This document shows positions 26,181-33,991 of a DNA stretch of 64,000 nt, piece after piece. A program made the translations under genes and the position numbers. The notes under the pieces are model-generated. The model was not told the DNA's origin. It saw only the letters and a program-made list of their open reading frames with translations, and made no database searches. Origin of the DNA: an uncultured Roseobacter sp. (lineage in GTDB: Bacteria > Pseudomonadota > Alphaproteobacteria > Rhodobacterales > Rhodobacteraceae); assembly GCF_947499265.1 (NCBI RefSeq), contig NZ_CANMNK010000001.1, positions 643,001 to 707,000 on the forward strand, in the 5' to 3' direction. Positions within the stretch are counted from its first letter, which is position 1, and each line of letters begins with the position of its first letter.

Positions 26181-27983
26181 TCACGCCGCGACCCTGGCGC
26201 CCTGGACCACATCGGATTTCGGGTCCTTTGGCCACTGGAAAAAGAACCTCGCGCCTGCACCAATATTCGAGATAAGCTTCACCTCGCCACCGTGTACCTC
26301 AACGGCTTTTTTGACGACGGCCAGCCCGACTCCAGTGCTCTCAGGCGCGTCTCCAGTTCGGAGGGTCTGAAACATTTCGAAAATGCGATCATGGTATTTT
26401 TGATCGATACCGGGGCCGTTGTCGGCGACTGAAAATTGCAAGAAATCTGATGTTTTTTGGCACGTGATGAAGATTCTTAAATCGGCCACCGCCTCGTGGT
26501 ACTTCACTGCATTTCCCACAAGATTTTCGATAACCCGCCTTAGCCCGACTGGATCGACGCTGACCGCGTTCACAGAACTGTTGAGCTCAACCTGATGCGA
26601 TGCAAGTCCGAAATCGGACGCCAGAGACGTTATCAATTCGCTCAGGTCGAGCGGGCTGCAGTCTTCCGATTGCGCGCCAACCCTTGAAAATTCAATAATG
26701 CCGTTTGTCAGGTCGGTCATGCGCTGCACTCGGTCCAGGATGAGGTCAAGGCTCATTGCGATTTCCGGGTTTGCGCCCGGTGAGGAAAGATAGTCTTCCA
26801 GATCCTCTTTCAGCATCTCCGTCAGTCCACCGATGCCGCGTATGGGCGTCTTCAGATCGTGAGATGCAGCATATGCGTACCGTTCCAGCTCCTCGTTGCT
26901 TCTCACCAGTTTCTGCTGCTCAATTCGCAAATCCTCTGTCACTTTATCGGCGTAGGCGACAGCATTGCGGTTTGCGCGCGCCATCATGATCAGAAGCGAG
27001 AGAATAAGCGCTTCGATGACAATTCCTCCAACCAGGATCACGGTTGGTTGCACGTAGCTGTTGTTCTCTCGAAAAGCGAGGTTTGACCGGATGTCCAGGG
27101 TCCAGGAGCGCCCGTAAAAATTGAGCTGTACCTCTTCGGTAAACATCGGCGCCGGATCGTGAAGGTCTTCGGCGGACGAGTGTTCATCATAAATTGTCTG
27201 ACCTGCGTCGCTGATGCTTATGCTGGTATGGCGCAAATCCTTTGCCAGCAGCCCGTCCAGCAGTTTGCGGACCACAAATGGCGCGTAGACGACGCCGTCG
27301 ATCCGGTTCTGCCGGTCGCCAAGTTCGGTGGGCACACCGCCTCTGTAGAAGGGCGCGTAGAACAGGAAACCTGGCATGGCACCGGCATCTTGCACAAGTA
27401 CGATAGGTCCGGTGATCTGGGCATCACCCGTGTCGCGGCTCGCGAGGGCTGCAGTTCGTCTGTTCAGTTCATGTGCAACATCCAGACCCACGGCCGCCGC
27501 GTTGATTTCCTCTGGCTCAATAAACGAAATTGGCATGTACGTAGGATGATCGTGCGGCGGGAAGATATTGAAATTCGGCTGTTCGGAGCGACGCTGGTCG
27601 AGATATGTGTTGAGCGATTGATCTGAAAGAAAGTGGATCACACCAATACCGTTGATGCCAGGGTACTTCTCATCGATACGCAGATGTGTCGCAAAGGTTC
27701 GCCATTGCGCACGTGTCATGTCGCCGTCGTGAGACTCCATGGCGGCGACACCGGCCCAGAGAGCATCTTCGTACTTCAGCATCCTGTCCCGGAGCAGGCC
27801 GACAATGTGATCGCGAGAGGCATCAAATCTCTGCTCGATCCGGCTTTCAGCCTGCTTCTTTGAGAAGTGCCAGGCACTGAACGTCAGGGCCATCGACAAT
27901 GCTACGACGAGGACGTGCAGGATCGAGATCCGACTGTTGACAAGGGGCGGTATCGTCATCTGCTGCCACTGTGTTCTTTTCAT
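26181..27983 (-). CDS. CHASE-domain sensor histidine kinase
   Basis: This 600-residue inner-membrane kinase has a helix at about 20-38, a periplasmic CHASE sensor domain at about 75-300 (YPGINGIGVIHFL and FLFYAPFYRGG are typical), a second helix at 312-335, then a short coiled coil and a HisKA domain with phospho-acceptor His375 in YAASHDLKTPIRG. The ATPase domain follows, with the N box ENLVGNAVKYHE, the G1 box DNGPGID and TGVGLAVVKK. CHASE domains bind small extracellular ligands such as adenine derivatives or peptides; the ligand here is unknown. It is co-transcribed with the receiver protein downstream. Confidence 0.9.
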   Translation of the reverse strand: MKRTQWQQMTIPPLVNSRISILHVLVVALSMALTFSAWHFSKKQAESRIEQRFDASRDHIVGLLRDRMLKYEDALWAGVAAMESHDGDMTRAQWRTFATHLRIDEKYPGINGIGVIHFLSDQSLNTYLDQRRSEQPNFNIFPPHDHPTYMPISFIEPEEINAAAVGLDVAHELNRRTAALASRDTGDAQITGPIVLVQDAGAMPGFLFYAPFYRGGVPTELGDRQNRIDGVVYAPFVVRKLLDGLLAKDLRHTSISISDAGQTIYDEHSSAEDLHDPAPMFTEEVQLNFYGRSWTLDIRSNLAFRENNSYVQPTVILVGGIVIEALILSLLIMMARANRNAVAYADKVTEDLRIEQQKLVRSNEELERYAYAASHDLKTPIRGIGGLTEMLKEDLEDYLSSPGANPEIAMSLDLILDRVQRMTDLTNGIIEFSRVGAQSEDCSPLDLSELITSLASDFGLASHQVELNSSVNAVSVDPVGLRRVIENLVGNAVKYHEAVADLRIFITCQKTSDFLQFSVADNGPGIDQKYHDRIFEMFQTLRTGDAPESTGVGLAVVKKAVEVHGGEVKLISNIGAGARFFFQWPKDPKSDVVQGARVAA

Positions 27984-28254
27984 CGGACATTCATGATCGA
28001 AAACATATAATTTAAGATAAACGTCTGGTCAGAGAGTGGAACTTGTGTCGCCGTCGCCGAATTGTTTTCACAGGGTCGGTCTTTGCCCTAGCATTGAATG
28101 ATCGGTCTGACGAAATGGGCTGTATCGCCGCAATGCGTTTGCTGCATCAGCGAATGGATGCTGCGTCAACAATAGCTGCAAACGCACAAATTCGGTTTGT
28201 CCAGCACAGCAGCCAATAACGCGTCGCCAATACTGGAGTTATCAAATTGTCCAA

Positions 28255-28404
28255 ATGAATGTTTGGAAAGTCTGCATCCGTCCAGATCCGCAACTACCTG
28301 ACAAGCGGCAAGGATACGTACGCGCTGATAGCAAGGCTGAAGCGCTGGCACTTATCGACATGGACCACGCCCATTTGTTCCCGAAGCAATGCATGTGGTC
28401 TTGA
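28255..28404 (+). CDS. Small 49-residue ORF, unrecognised
   Basis: A short frame begins MNVWKVCIRPDPQLPDKRQG and continues YVRADSKAEALALID, which reads like the beta-alpha start of a small folded protein rather than chance sequence. It has no strong ribosome site (GGAG is about 18 bases away), and the end (FPKQCMWS) may be an early stop, so it may also be a truncated gene. It is the only coding candidate in the 590 bases between the kinase and the gene at 28574. Confidence 0.35.
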   Translation: MNVWKVCIRPDPQLPDKRQGYVRADSKAEALALIDMDHAHLFPKQCMWS

Positions 28405-28573
28405 AGCGCAGATATGCGGGTTTGCTAGAGCAACTAGGCGGCACAGCAATGTTGATGTTGTGATTGTTGCTAATGTCTGTTTCGAGCCAACCCGCCACCG
28501 AAATCAAATCGCCTTGACCCAGAACTAAAGTATCTATCGGCTTGGCTTCGAAACTCTGTCGAGGGCTTGGAAG

Positions 28574-28900
28574 ATGGTGAAAGAGAAGAAATCCTATGAC
28601 CTGGTGGTGAGTATCACCGAAGAAGTGACAAAGGAAAAAGTCATGGGCGTGGTCGAACGCGCGGCTGTGGCGACCGGGCTCTACATCTCGCACACAGGGG
28701 GCTACTCGCGCGTAAAGTATCCCAATTCCTTGCATTGGCACTTCAAGAGGCACAAGAAGGAACCCGGTTTGATCGATGCCACGTTCTGGAAGGAAGGGAC
28801 GAAATTCTGGCTTATTGTTAGAAACAATGAACCTCAGTGGGTTCATGATACCGCACCGCTGCTTCAGAAGGCGCTCGAAGGCGAGTTGGCAGAACTATAG
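28574..28900 (+). CDS. Conserved-looking hypothetical protein
   Basis: This 108-residue soluble basic protein begins MVKEKKSYDLVVSITEEVTK. No family is recognised. The alternation of charged and hydrophobic positions, a single SLHWHFKRHKKE segment with two His, and the FWLIVRNNEPQWV strand suggest a compact alpha/beta domain. The ribosome site is weak, with GGAAG six bases before the ATG. It lies alone between the kinase operon and the convergent TetR gene. Confidence 0.55.
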   Translation: MVKEKKSYDLVVSITEEVTKEKVMGVVERAAVATGLYISHTGGYSRVKYPNSLHWHFKRHKKEPGLIDATFWKEGTKFWLIVRNNEPQWVHDTAPLLQKALEGELAEL

Positions 28901-28960
28901 CCAATGTCCGCTGCGAGCCCTTCTTGCTAGATTTCTACAGTATAACGAATGTCGTGTAGC

Positions 28961-29548
28961 TTATTTCGCCGTCACCATGTGCCAAAGGGTGTCCATGTTG
29001 GCCTGCCGCTGCTGGTGGGAGGTCGCAGTGGCATCTGAGTACGAACCGAGCCAAGCGAGATACGCGACACGACAACGCGGTTTTGCTACGTCAGAAGGCA
29101 CGCCGGCGTCTTCTGCCAGGGATGTCATATATTCGATGCGGCTCTTGTCGATAAGCCGAATTTCATTTTGCGCACCCTTGTCCTGCGTGGCCCAATCCCG
29201 CATCCCAATCTCTAACCGCCCATCATCGGAACTGCATGTGTGTAAAAGCCGCAGAAGCCGTGTGCCAGCGTCACCGCCCGCCGCTTCATTTGCCGCGATC
29301 ACGCGTTCGGTTTCTTCCTCCCGCCATCTTGTTAGAACAGCACGAAGTAGAGCCGCCCGATCCTTGAAGTGCCAGTAAAAGCTACCGCGGGTGATGTCCA
29401 AATATTTTGCAAGCGGATCGATTCTTACGGCACTTACACCACCCTCTTGGAACTGGGCATAAGCCGCGTCAATCCAGGCGTCAGGCCCCAACCGATCCGT
29501 ATCGGATTTCGATTCTTGGCTGTCTTTATCCGATTTTATTGAGTCCAT
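28961..29548 (-). CDS. TetR/AcrR-family transcriptional repressor
   Basis: This 195-residue regulator has an N-terminal TetR helix-turn-helix (DAWIDAAYAQFQEGG then VRIDPLAKYLDITRGSFYWHFKDRAALLRAVL) and a helical ligand domain (RLLHTCSSDDGRLEIGMRDWA). The start at 29548 is the ATG lying inside the left operator; no ribosome site precedes it, and a -35/-10 pair (TTGACG, ATACAT) would start transcription almost at the ATG, so a leaderless mRNA is likely. An alternative ATG at 29599 adds 17 residues. It is divergent from the secreted SnoaL gene, its probable target together with itself. Confidence 0.85.
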   Translation of the reverse strand: MDSIKSDKDSQESKSDTDRLGPDAWIDAAYAQFQEGGVSAVRIDPLAKYLDITRGSFYWHFKDRAALLRAVLTRWREEETERVIAANEAAGGDAGTRLLRLLHTCSSDDGRLEIGMRDWATQDKGAQNEIRLIDKSRIEYMTSLAEDAGVPSDVAKPRCRVAYLAWLGSYSDATATSHQQRQANMDTLWHMVTAK

Positions 29549-29608
29549 ACAGTATGTATTGACTGCTGCCTCAAAATCGTCAAGAGTCACTCCATACATA
29601 CTGTATGG
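29545..29608. promoter_or_regulatory. Two palindromic operators between tetR and the SnoaL gene
   Basis: A 14-base sequence CCATACAGTATGTA (29545-29558) recurs as its exact reverse complement at 29595-29608. Each copy contains the 11-base palindrome CATAC-N-GTATG, and the right copy extends to CCATAC-ATACT-GTATGG. One copy covers the tetR start codon and the other ends just before the SnoaL ribosome site, so bound repressor would block both directions. Confidence 0.75.
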
Positions 29609-29616
29609 AGGAGGAT

Positions 29617-30126
29617 ATGAAGAAAACCTTAACCACCACAGCAGCAGCCCTCACGATCACAAGCGCCGCCGCATCTAACGCCAATTCTCAGGATAGAACC
29701 TCGGTCGAAGCACAGAATGTGGAAACTGTGATGACACTCTTTAACGAGGGTTGGGGTGCATGTGAGGGATGGCGCGACGTGTGGAGAGCGACGATGGCGC
29801 CTGAGTTTCGGTCTATCTTCCATTCTCACCAAGCCGTTGAAGGCATCGAGGATTCAATCGCATTTAACACAGGCTTGTTCGAGGGCTTCCCTACGCTGGC
29901 CGTCGCCGTCGAGGATGTCGTGGCTGAAGGCAACACAGTCGTCGTACGCGCGCGTTTAACCGGCACACACGATGGACCATTTCTGGGGGTGCCGCCCTCT
30001 GGCCAGACGGTGAATGTCCCGGATGTGACACTGTTCAAGCTTGCTGACCAGAAGGTTGTTGAGATGCGCTACTTCACTGATTTAGTAGCGGTTATGACGG
30101 CAATTGGTGCGCTTCCCGATAGCTAG
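29617..30126 (+). CDS. Secreted SnoaL-like (NTF2 fold) protein
   Basis: This 169-residue protein has a Sec signal peptide (MKKTLTTTAAALTITSAAAS, cleavage near NSQ) followed by an ester-cyclase/SnoaL-like domain: VETVMTLFNEGWG, FHSHQAVEGIEDSIAFN, FEGFPTLAVAVEDVVAEGNTVVVRARLTGTHDGPFLGVPPSGQTV, and a closing VVEMRYFTDL. This is the pattern of polyketide-cyclase relatives, whose actual substrates are mostly unknown. GGAGGAGG lies directly before the ATG at 29617. It is divergent from the TetR gene and probably repressed by it. Confidence 0.82.
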   Translation: MKKTLTTTAAALTITSAAASNANSQDRTSVEAQNVETVMTLFNEGWGACEGWRDVWRATMAPEFRSIFHSHQAVEGIEDSIAFNTGLFEGFPTLAVAVEDVVAEGNTVVVRARLTGTHDGPFLGVPPSGQTVNVPDVTLFKLADQKVVEMRYFTDLVAVMTAIGALPDS

Positions 30127-30279
30127 AGAAGCTCTTTCTGCCCAATCATAGCAAAGCGTAAAATGGTACTGAATTGTCCAATATCGGCTTCGCTCGCGCT
30201 GCTGCCTCCCAAAGCTCGTGTATGGTGTTCGCTAGGGGGCGTCTTTTCTAACTGGCGACCAATTCTTACGAGGCCATTC

Positions 30280-30561
30280 GTGACAGACGACGCAGGAATC
30301 TCAGGCACATCTCTTTCGACCCTAGCCAAGCGTGCGTTGGCTAAGAATGACATTCACACCATGACTGAGTTGCGACTGCTGTTAGACGAGCATGGGCGGG
30401 AGTACATAAGGACCAGGATGTTTGGCATTGGGGTGGTTATCGCACGCGAAATCCTGCGGTTTCTGGACGAATGCTGGGGCAACGTAAGGTCCGCGTTGAG
30501 GAAGGTTTCCGACTTTCTGGCACTGCAACACATTTTGAATTACGTGTTTCGGAGCGAATAA
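30280..30561 (+). CDS. Small protein with RNA polymerase alpha-CTD-like helix-hairpin-helix domain
   Basis: This 93-residue protein is read from a GTG start at 30280, which has CGAGG six bases upstream; the longer ATG frame from 30163 begins with unlikely sequence. Residues about 5-62 (LSTLAKRALAKNDIHTMTEL, then RTRMFGIGVVIAREIL) follow the alpha-CTD pattern of two helices, a T-x-x-E-L turn and an N/M-F-G-x-G-x-x-x-x-E-I motif. Such domains bind DNA or partner proteins. The C-terminal 30 residues are hydrophobic and unique. The next gene starts 16 bases later, so the two are likely co-transcribed. The biological role is unknown. Confidence 0.55.
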   Translation: MTDDAGISGTSLSTLAKRALAKNDIHTMTELRLLLDEHGREYIRTRMFGIGVVIAREILRFLDECWGNVRSALRKVSDFLALQHILNYVFRSE

Positions 30562-30577
30562 CTGATCGGGTCTTACA

Positions 30578-31285
30578 ATGGTGTTCAAAATCACAATCGG
30601 CGAGCACGCATCAAAAGCTGTCGCCGATGCGGATCTGCGCATTGATGGGAAGCTCATGCAGAGTTGGTCACCACCGGTCCGCAATGAGGCACAACTTCTT
30701 ACAGAGGTGCAGTTTGATAAAAAGACACTCGACGCTCACCGTCTTGAAATGGAGCTTAAGAAAGTGGTGGTTTCAGACATTGAGGTCCACAGCTCGCTGC
30801 AAGGTACGTTTTCACTCTCTGCTGTTGGAACCGTGATCAACCACTTCAGGCACAGAGGAATACGGACCGCTCTAGTAATACACAGAGACCTCGGCGATAT
30901 AGCTGGAAAACAGGGAAGTACGACTTCTATACGAGTTTTGGGGGATGACCTAGCTAATCTAAGCTGGCCCAACCCGACGAAATACCCGGACAGTTTCGAC
31001 ATCCTCAGGCAGTTAGAGGACGCAGTTGATCATCTTCGGCGCGAAATAAGGTCGATAAACGACCCGGCACTAGCAAATGCTCGTGTAAGATCAGCAAGGG
31101 CACACTTGGATTCACTCTCAGCTTTCTTGAATGACGACGCAGGAATGAGCCCTGACGAGGTGCCTGCAGAAGTTCCAAGGAATCTCAAAGACCGCCTTGC
31201 CGAGGTTAACTGGGCGAACATATCGACACATTCCCAAAAATGGGCTGATACAATTGTCAGATTAATCGACAAGCTCTTCTCATAG
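30578..31285 (+). CDS. Hypothetical protein, unrecognised
   Basis: This 235-residue soluble protein begins MVFKITIGEHASKAVADADL and has no signal peptide or membrane helix. The first half is beta-rich (IRTALVIHRDLGDI, TTSIRVLGDD). The second half is helical and charged (DILRQLEDAVDHLRREIRSIND, then a DDAGMSPDEVPAEVPRNL linker and a final helix ADTIVRLIDKLF). I do not recognise a family. Base composition is lower in GC than flanking core genes. It appears to form an operon with the alpha-CTD-like gene before it; no further partner follows. Confidence 0.6.
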   Translation: MVFKITIGEHASKAVADADLRIDGKLMQSWSPPVRNEAQLLTEVQFDKKTLDAHRLEMELKKVVVSDIEVHSSLQGTFSLSAVGTVINHFRHRGIRTALVIHRDLGDIAGKQGSTTSIRVLGDDLANLSWPNPTKYPDSFDILRQLEDAVDHLRREIRSINDPALANARVRSARAHLDSLSAFLNDDAGMSPDEVPAEVPRNLKDRLAEVNWANISTHSQKWADTIVRLIDKLFS

Positions 31286-31551
31286 TGTTCGCGGGTTGAA
31301 CGAACTAGGCAAATCCCACTGAGAAGCGAACGTACCAGGATTGGTGCGGACGCGTAATAGCGTGTTTCAATCTTTGTGCGCCAAACTATGGACATTCGCC
31401 AACCAACTCGAAAGCTGGGTAGAAGTCGCGTTCCGGCTGGCCATAGCGAAGCGTTGTAAGGGATGCTGGTTCAGGCTTCTCAAGGAAACCGACATGTGTC
31501 TGACTCTCGCGTCCTGGTCGGCGAGGTCAGTCAGAAAGCGAAACGTCAAAT

Positions 31552-31860
31552 ATGCTTCGAATTGCATTCCTCGCAGCCGCAACTGCTATGCCCCTGTCGG
31601 CACCAGCACACGCCCACCACAGTGGCCTCTACGAATACAGGGCCAAGATAGTCCGCGTCTATAATGGGGATACGGTCTGGACCAATATCGACCTTGGTTT
31701 CAATGTCACAGTGGACAACGAGCCGCTGCGCCTCCATCATGTCGATACGCCAGAGGTGATCCGCAATCACGCTGTCGACGCGGTTAGGATCAACTACGCC
31801 GCTTATAAGCCATTCCGCAGCTTCAATCGTTTGCTGGTTGCAAAGTTATCCTTGGAATAA
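31552..31860 (+). pseudogene. Truncated staphylococcal-nuclease-like gene
   Basis: The frame starts with a signal peptide (MLRIAFLAAATAMPLSAPAHA) and then follows the SNase/thermonuclease fold: RAKIVRVYNGDTVWTNIDLG and PLRLHHVDTPEV, including the Arg and Asp-Thr-Pro-Glu of the active site. Similarity ends right there, near base 31758. The remaining 33 residues, which overlap the nagA tail in antisense, are unrelated, and the second catalytic Arg and the C-terminal helices are gone. It is judged a dead 5' fragment at the right edge of the atypical region. Confidence 0.6.
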
Positions 31861-32954
31861 ATAGCTAAGCCTTCGGCGTGCTTTAACTGCCCAAGGGCTC
31901 CGGGATCCCGCAGCAACGAGGTGGGTGCTGATGTTGCCCGGCGAACCGCCTGTTCCTCGGACTCTCCCGCCTGAGCGATCATGACGGATATCGCGCGTGG
32001 CAGATCGAGGTCCGCGCCTGCCAAGGTCCCGTCTTCTAAGGTCAGGCGGTGATCCTTTCGGAAAACATCACGGCCATTGAGCGAGAACTTTTTGATATCG
32101 GACCCGGCTGTGGCCATTGCATCGCTCACAAGAAAAACGCCGTTTGAATTCTTGCTGGCGGCCAGCGCGATACGAATAGCTGCGGGATGCACGTGGATTC
32201 CATCGGCAATCAAACCCGCATATACGTCATCGCGCGACAGTGTGGCGCCGACCAGCCCCGGTTCGCGATTTCCGATCTGGCTCATTGCGTTAAACAGATG
32301 CGTCACACAGCGCGCGCCTGCATCGAAGGCATGCATGCACGTCGCATAATCAGCGTTTGTATGGCCGAGGGAAACGACTATTCCCGCATTCGACAGCTCT
32401 TTGATCTGGGCGCAGGATGTGCTTTCAGGCGCGACCGTCACCATCACATTGGCGAGCCGGTCTGCGGCATCTAACAGAAGGGACATATCTTCGTGCGTCA
32501 TTGCGCGGATCAGATTTGGATCATGAGCCCCTTTTCGAGCGACAGACAAATGCGGGCCCTCAAGGTGAATGCCGATGATGCCCTTCACCTTCTGGGCGAT
32601 GGATTGTTCCACAGCATCGATCGCTGCGGATGTGCGTTCTGGCGTGTCGGTGATCAGGGTCGGCAGCAAAGCGATGGCGCCGGTTGTCGAGTGGGCTTCC
32701 GCGATTGTGTTCAGAGCGTCGACGGTTTGGTGATCATTGAACATCACCCCGCCACCACCGTTGACCTGCAAGTCGACGAAACCAGGGGTTATGATCCCGC
32801 CCGACAAATGTTCGGTCGGGCAATCCTGCGGAAGACTGTCTCGGGGGCAGGTGCTCAGAGCGCCGCCTCTGTCAACCACCAGAGCGTGATTGTCATAAAG
32901 CGTCTGTCCGTCGTGGATCTTGGCGCCGACAAAGGCCTTGGCAATGCCGTTCAT
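31803..32954 (-). CDS. nagA: N-acetylglucosamine-6-phosphate deacetylase
   Basis: This 383-residue amidohydrolase converts GlcNAc-6-phosphate to glucosamine-6-phosphate and acetate. Family motifs: GFVDLQVNGGGGVMFND, the metal-binding IGIHLEGPHLS, SLGHTNADY, VTHLFNAMSQ and the catalytic Asp in LVSDAMATAG. The last 20 residues (IYSKDNFATSKRLKLRNGL) lack the common D-L-V-x-L-D end, possibly because the adjoining DNA was rearranged, but total length is normal. Its ATG overlaps the stop of the SIS-domain gene by four bases. It is the last gene of the leftward amino-sugar operon. Confidence 0.9.
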   Translation of the reverse strand: MNGIAKAFVGAKIHDGQTLYDNHALVVDRGGALSTCPRDSLPQDCPTEHLSGGIITPGFVDLQVNGGGGVMFNDHQTVDALNTIAEAHSTTGAIALLPTLITDTPERTSAAIDAVEQSIAQKVKGIIGIHLEGPHLSVARKGAHDPNLIRAMTHEDMSLLLDAADRLANVMVTVAPESTSCAQIKELSNAGIVVSLGHTNADYATCMHAFDAGARCVTHLFNAMSQIGNREPGLVGATLSRDDVYAGLIADGIHVHPAAIRIALAASKNSNGVFLVSDAMATAGSDIKKFSLNGRDVFRKDHRLTLEDGTLAGADLDLPRAISVMIAQAGESEEQAVRRATSAPTSLLRDPGALGQLKHAEGLAIYSKDNFATSKRLKLRNGL

Positions 32955-33982
32955 ACCGTTTCGGTCACTTTCTTGAGGTGACGTGGTGCGTCCGGGTTGA
33001 TCCCGCGCGCGGCGGCCGTCTGTTCTACCATAGCGTAGAAGCTGGCGATCAGCGCGATGGGGTCGGTCAATGCGTGACCGGTGCGTGTCGCGGGGAGGGC
33101 GGTGGCATCGCGCACCTTAGAGCTGGTTGCGAAGACATTTGCACCTTTGGCGGCGACTTCATCCGCGACCGAGGCAAGCGCATCTTCGGCCTCGTCATTC
33201 GATGCCAGGCCAATCACCGGGAAACCGCCATCGACGATAGAAACGGGGCCATGCAGCACCTCGGCGGAAGAATAGGACTCGGCGTGGATTTGACAGGTTT
33301 CCTTAAATTTCAAGGCCGCTTCGTTGGAAATGGCATAAGAGGGGCCACGCCCCAGACAATAGATCGAGCTGCGCCCCCCCAAGGCGGCCCGCACCTCTGG
33401 CCAGTCATTGTTGACCGCTTTTTCCAAGGCATCGGGGAGGTCCCGGATGGCGGAGCGCAAGGCGTCGTCTCCGGCCCATTCGGCGAGCAGCCAGATGCCT
33501 GCAACGGCAGAGTTTACAAAGGTTTTGGTGGCGGCCACGCTGAGTTCAGGGCCTGCGTGCAGGTTTAACGTATGATCGGCGACTTGTGCCAATGGGCTGT
33601 CCGGCTGATTGGTCATCGCGATAGACAAGGCCCCGCCCGCGCGCGCCATCTTTGCCATCTGTACAATGTCCGGGCTTTTGCCGGATTGCGATACCGACAA
33701 GCAAACAGAGCCATCAAGGGCCAGCTTACGATTGTAAATCGATGCGACGGAGGGTCCGATGGAGGCGATCGGTGTTCCCATAAGCAGCTCAGAGCAATAT
33801 TTGAGATAGGTCGCCACATGGTCGGAAGAGCCTCGGGCAACGCTCACCATAAAGGCAGGCTTGCGGGCGCGCACTGCGTCTGCGGCGCGGGAAATGGCGT
33901 CCTCGCCGTTTCGCAGAAGTCGATCTACTGCCAGCGGGATTTCCAGGACTTCACGGCGCATTTGGGTCTGAGGGGTAGACAT
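32951..33982 (-). CDS. SIS-domain glucosamine-6-phosphate deaminase (NagB-II type)
   Basis: This 343-residue protein contains two sugar-isomerase (SIS) domains (VARGSSDHVATYLKY ... SVSQSGKSPDIVQMAKMAR; then YCLGRGPSYAISNEAALKFKETCQIHAESYSSAEVLHGP) and ends HLKKVTETV like the isomerase half of GlmS. It lacks the glutaminase domain. Such stand-alone proteins act as glucosamine-6-phosphate deaminases, giving fructose-6-phosphate and ammonia, which fits its place directly before nagA. An AgaS-like role on another amino sugar is possible. Confidence 0.85.
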   Translation of the reverse strand: MSTPQTQMRREVLEIPLAVDRLLRNGEDAISRAADAVRARKPAFMVSVARGSSDHVATYLKYCSELLMGTPIASIGPSVASIYNRKLALDGSVCLSVSQSGKSPDIVQMAKMARAGGALSIAMTNQPDSPLAQVADHTLNLHAGPELSVAATKTFVNSAVAGIWLLAEWAGDDALRSAIRDLPDALEKAVNNDWPEVRAALGGRSSIYCLGRGPSYAISNEAALKFKETCQIHAESYSSAEVLHGPVSIVDGGFPVIGLASNDEAEDALASVADEVAAKGANVFATSSKVRDATALPATRTGHALTDPIALIASFYAMVEQTAAARGINPDAPRHLKKVTETV

Positions 33983-33991
33983 CTTGCTGTC

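Noticed and set aside
28259..28528. 89-codon frame overlapping the 49-codon ORF
   Set aside because: Less protein-like than the overlapping frame starting at 28255, and no ribosome site.
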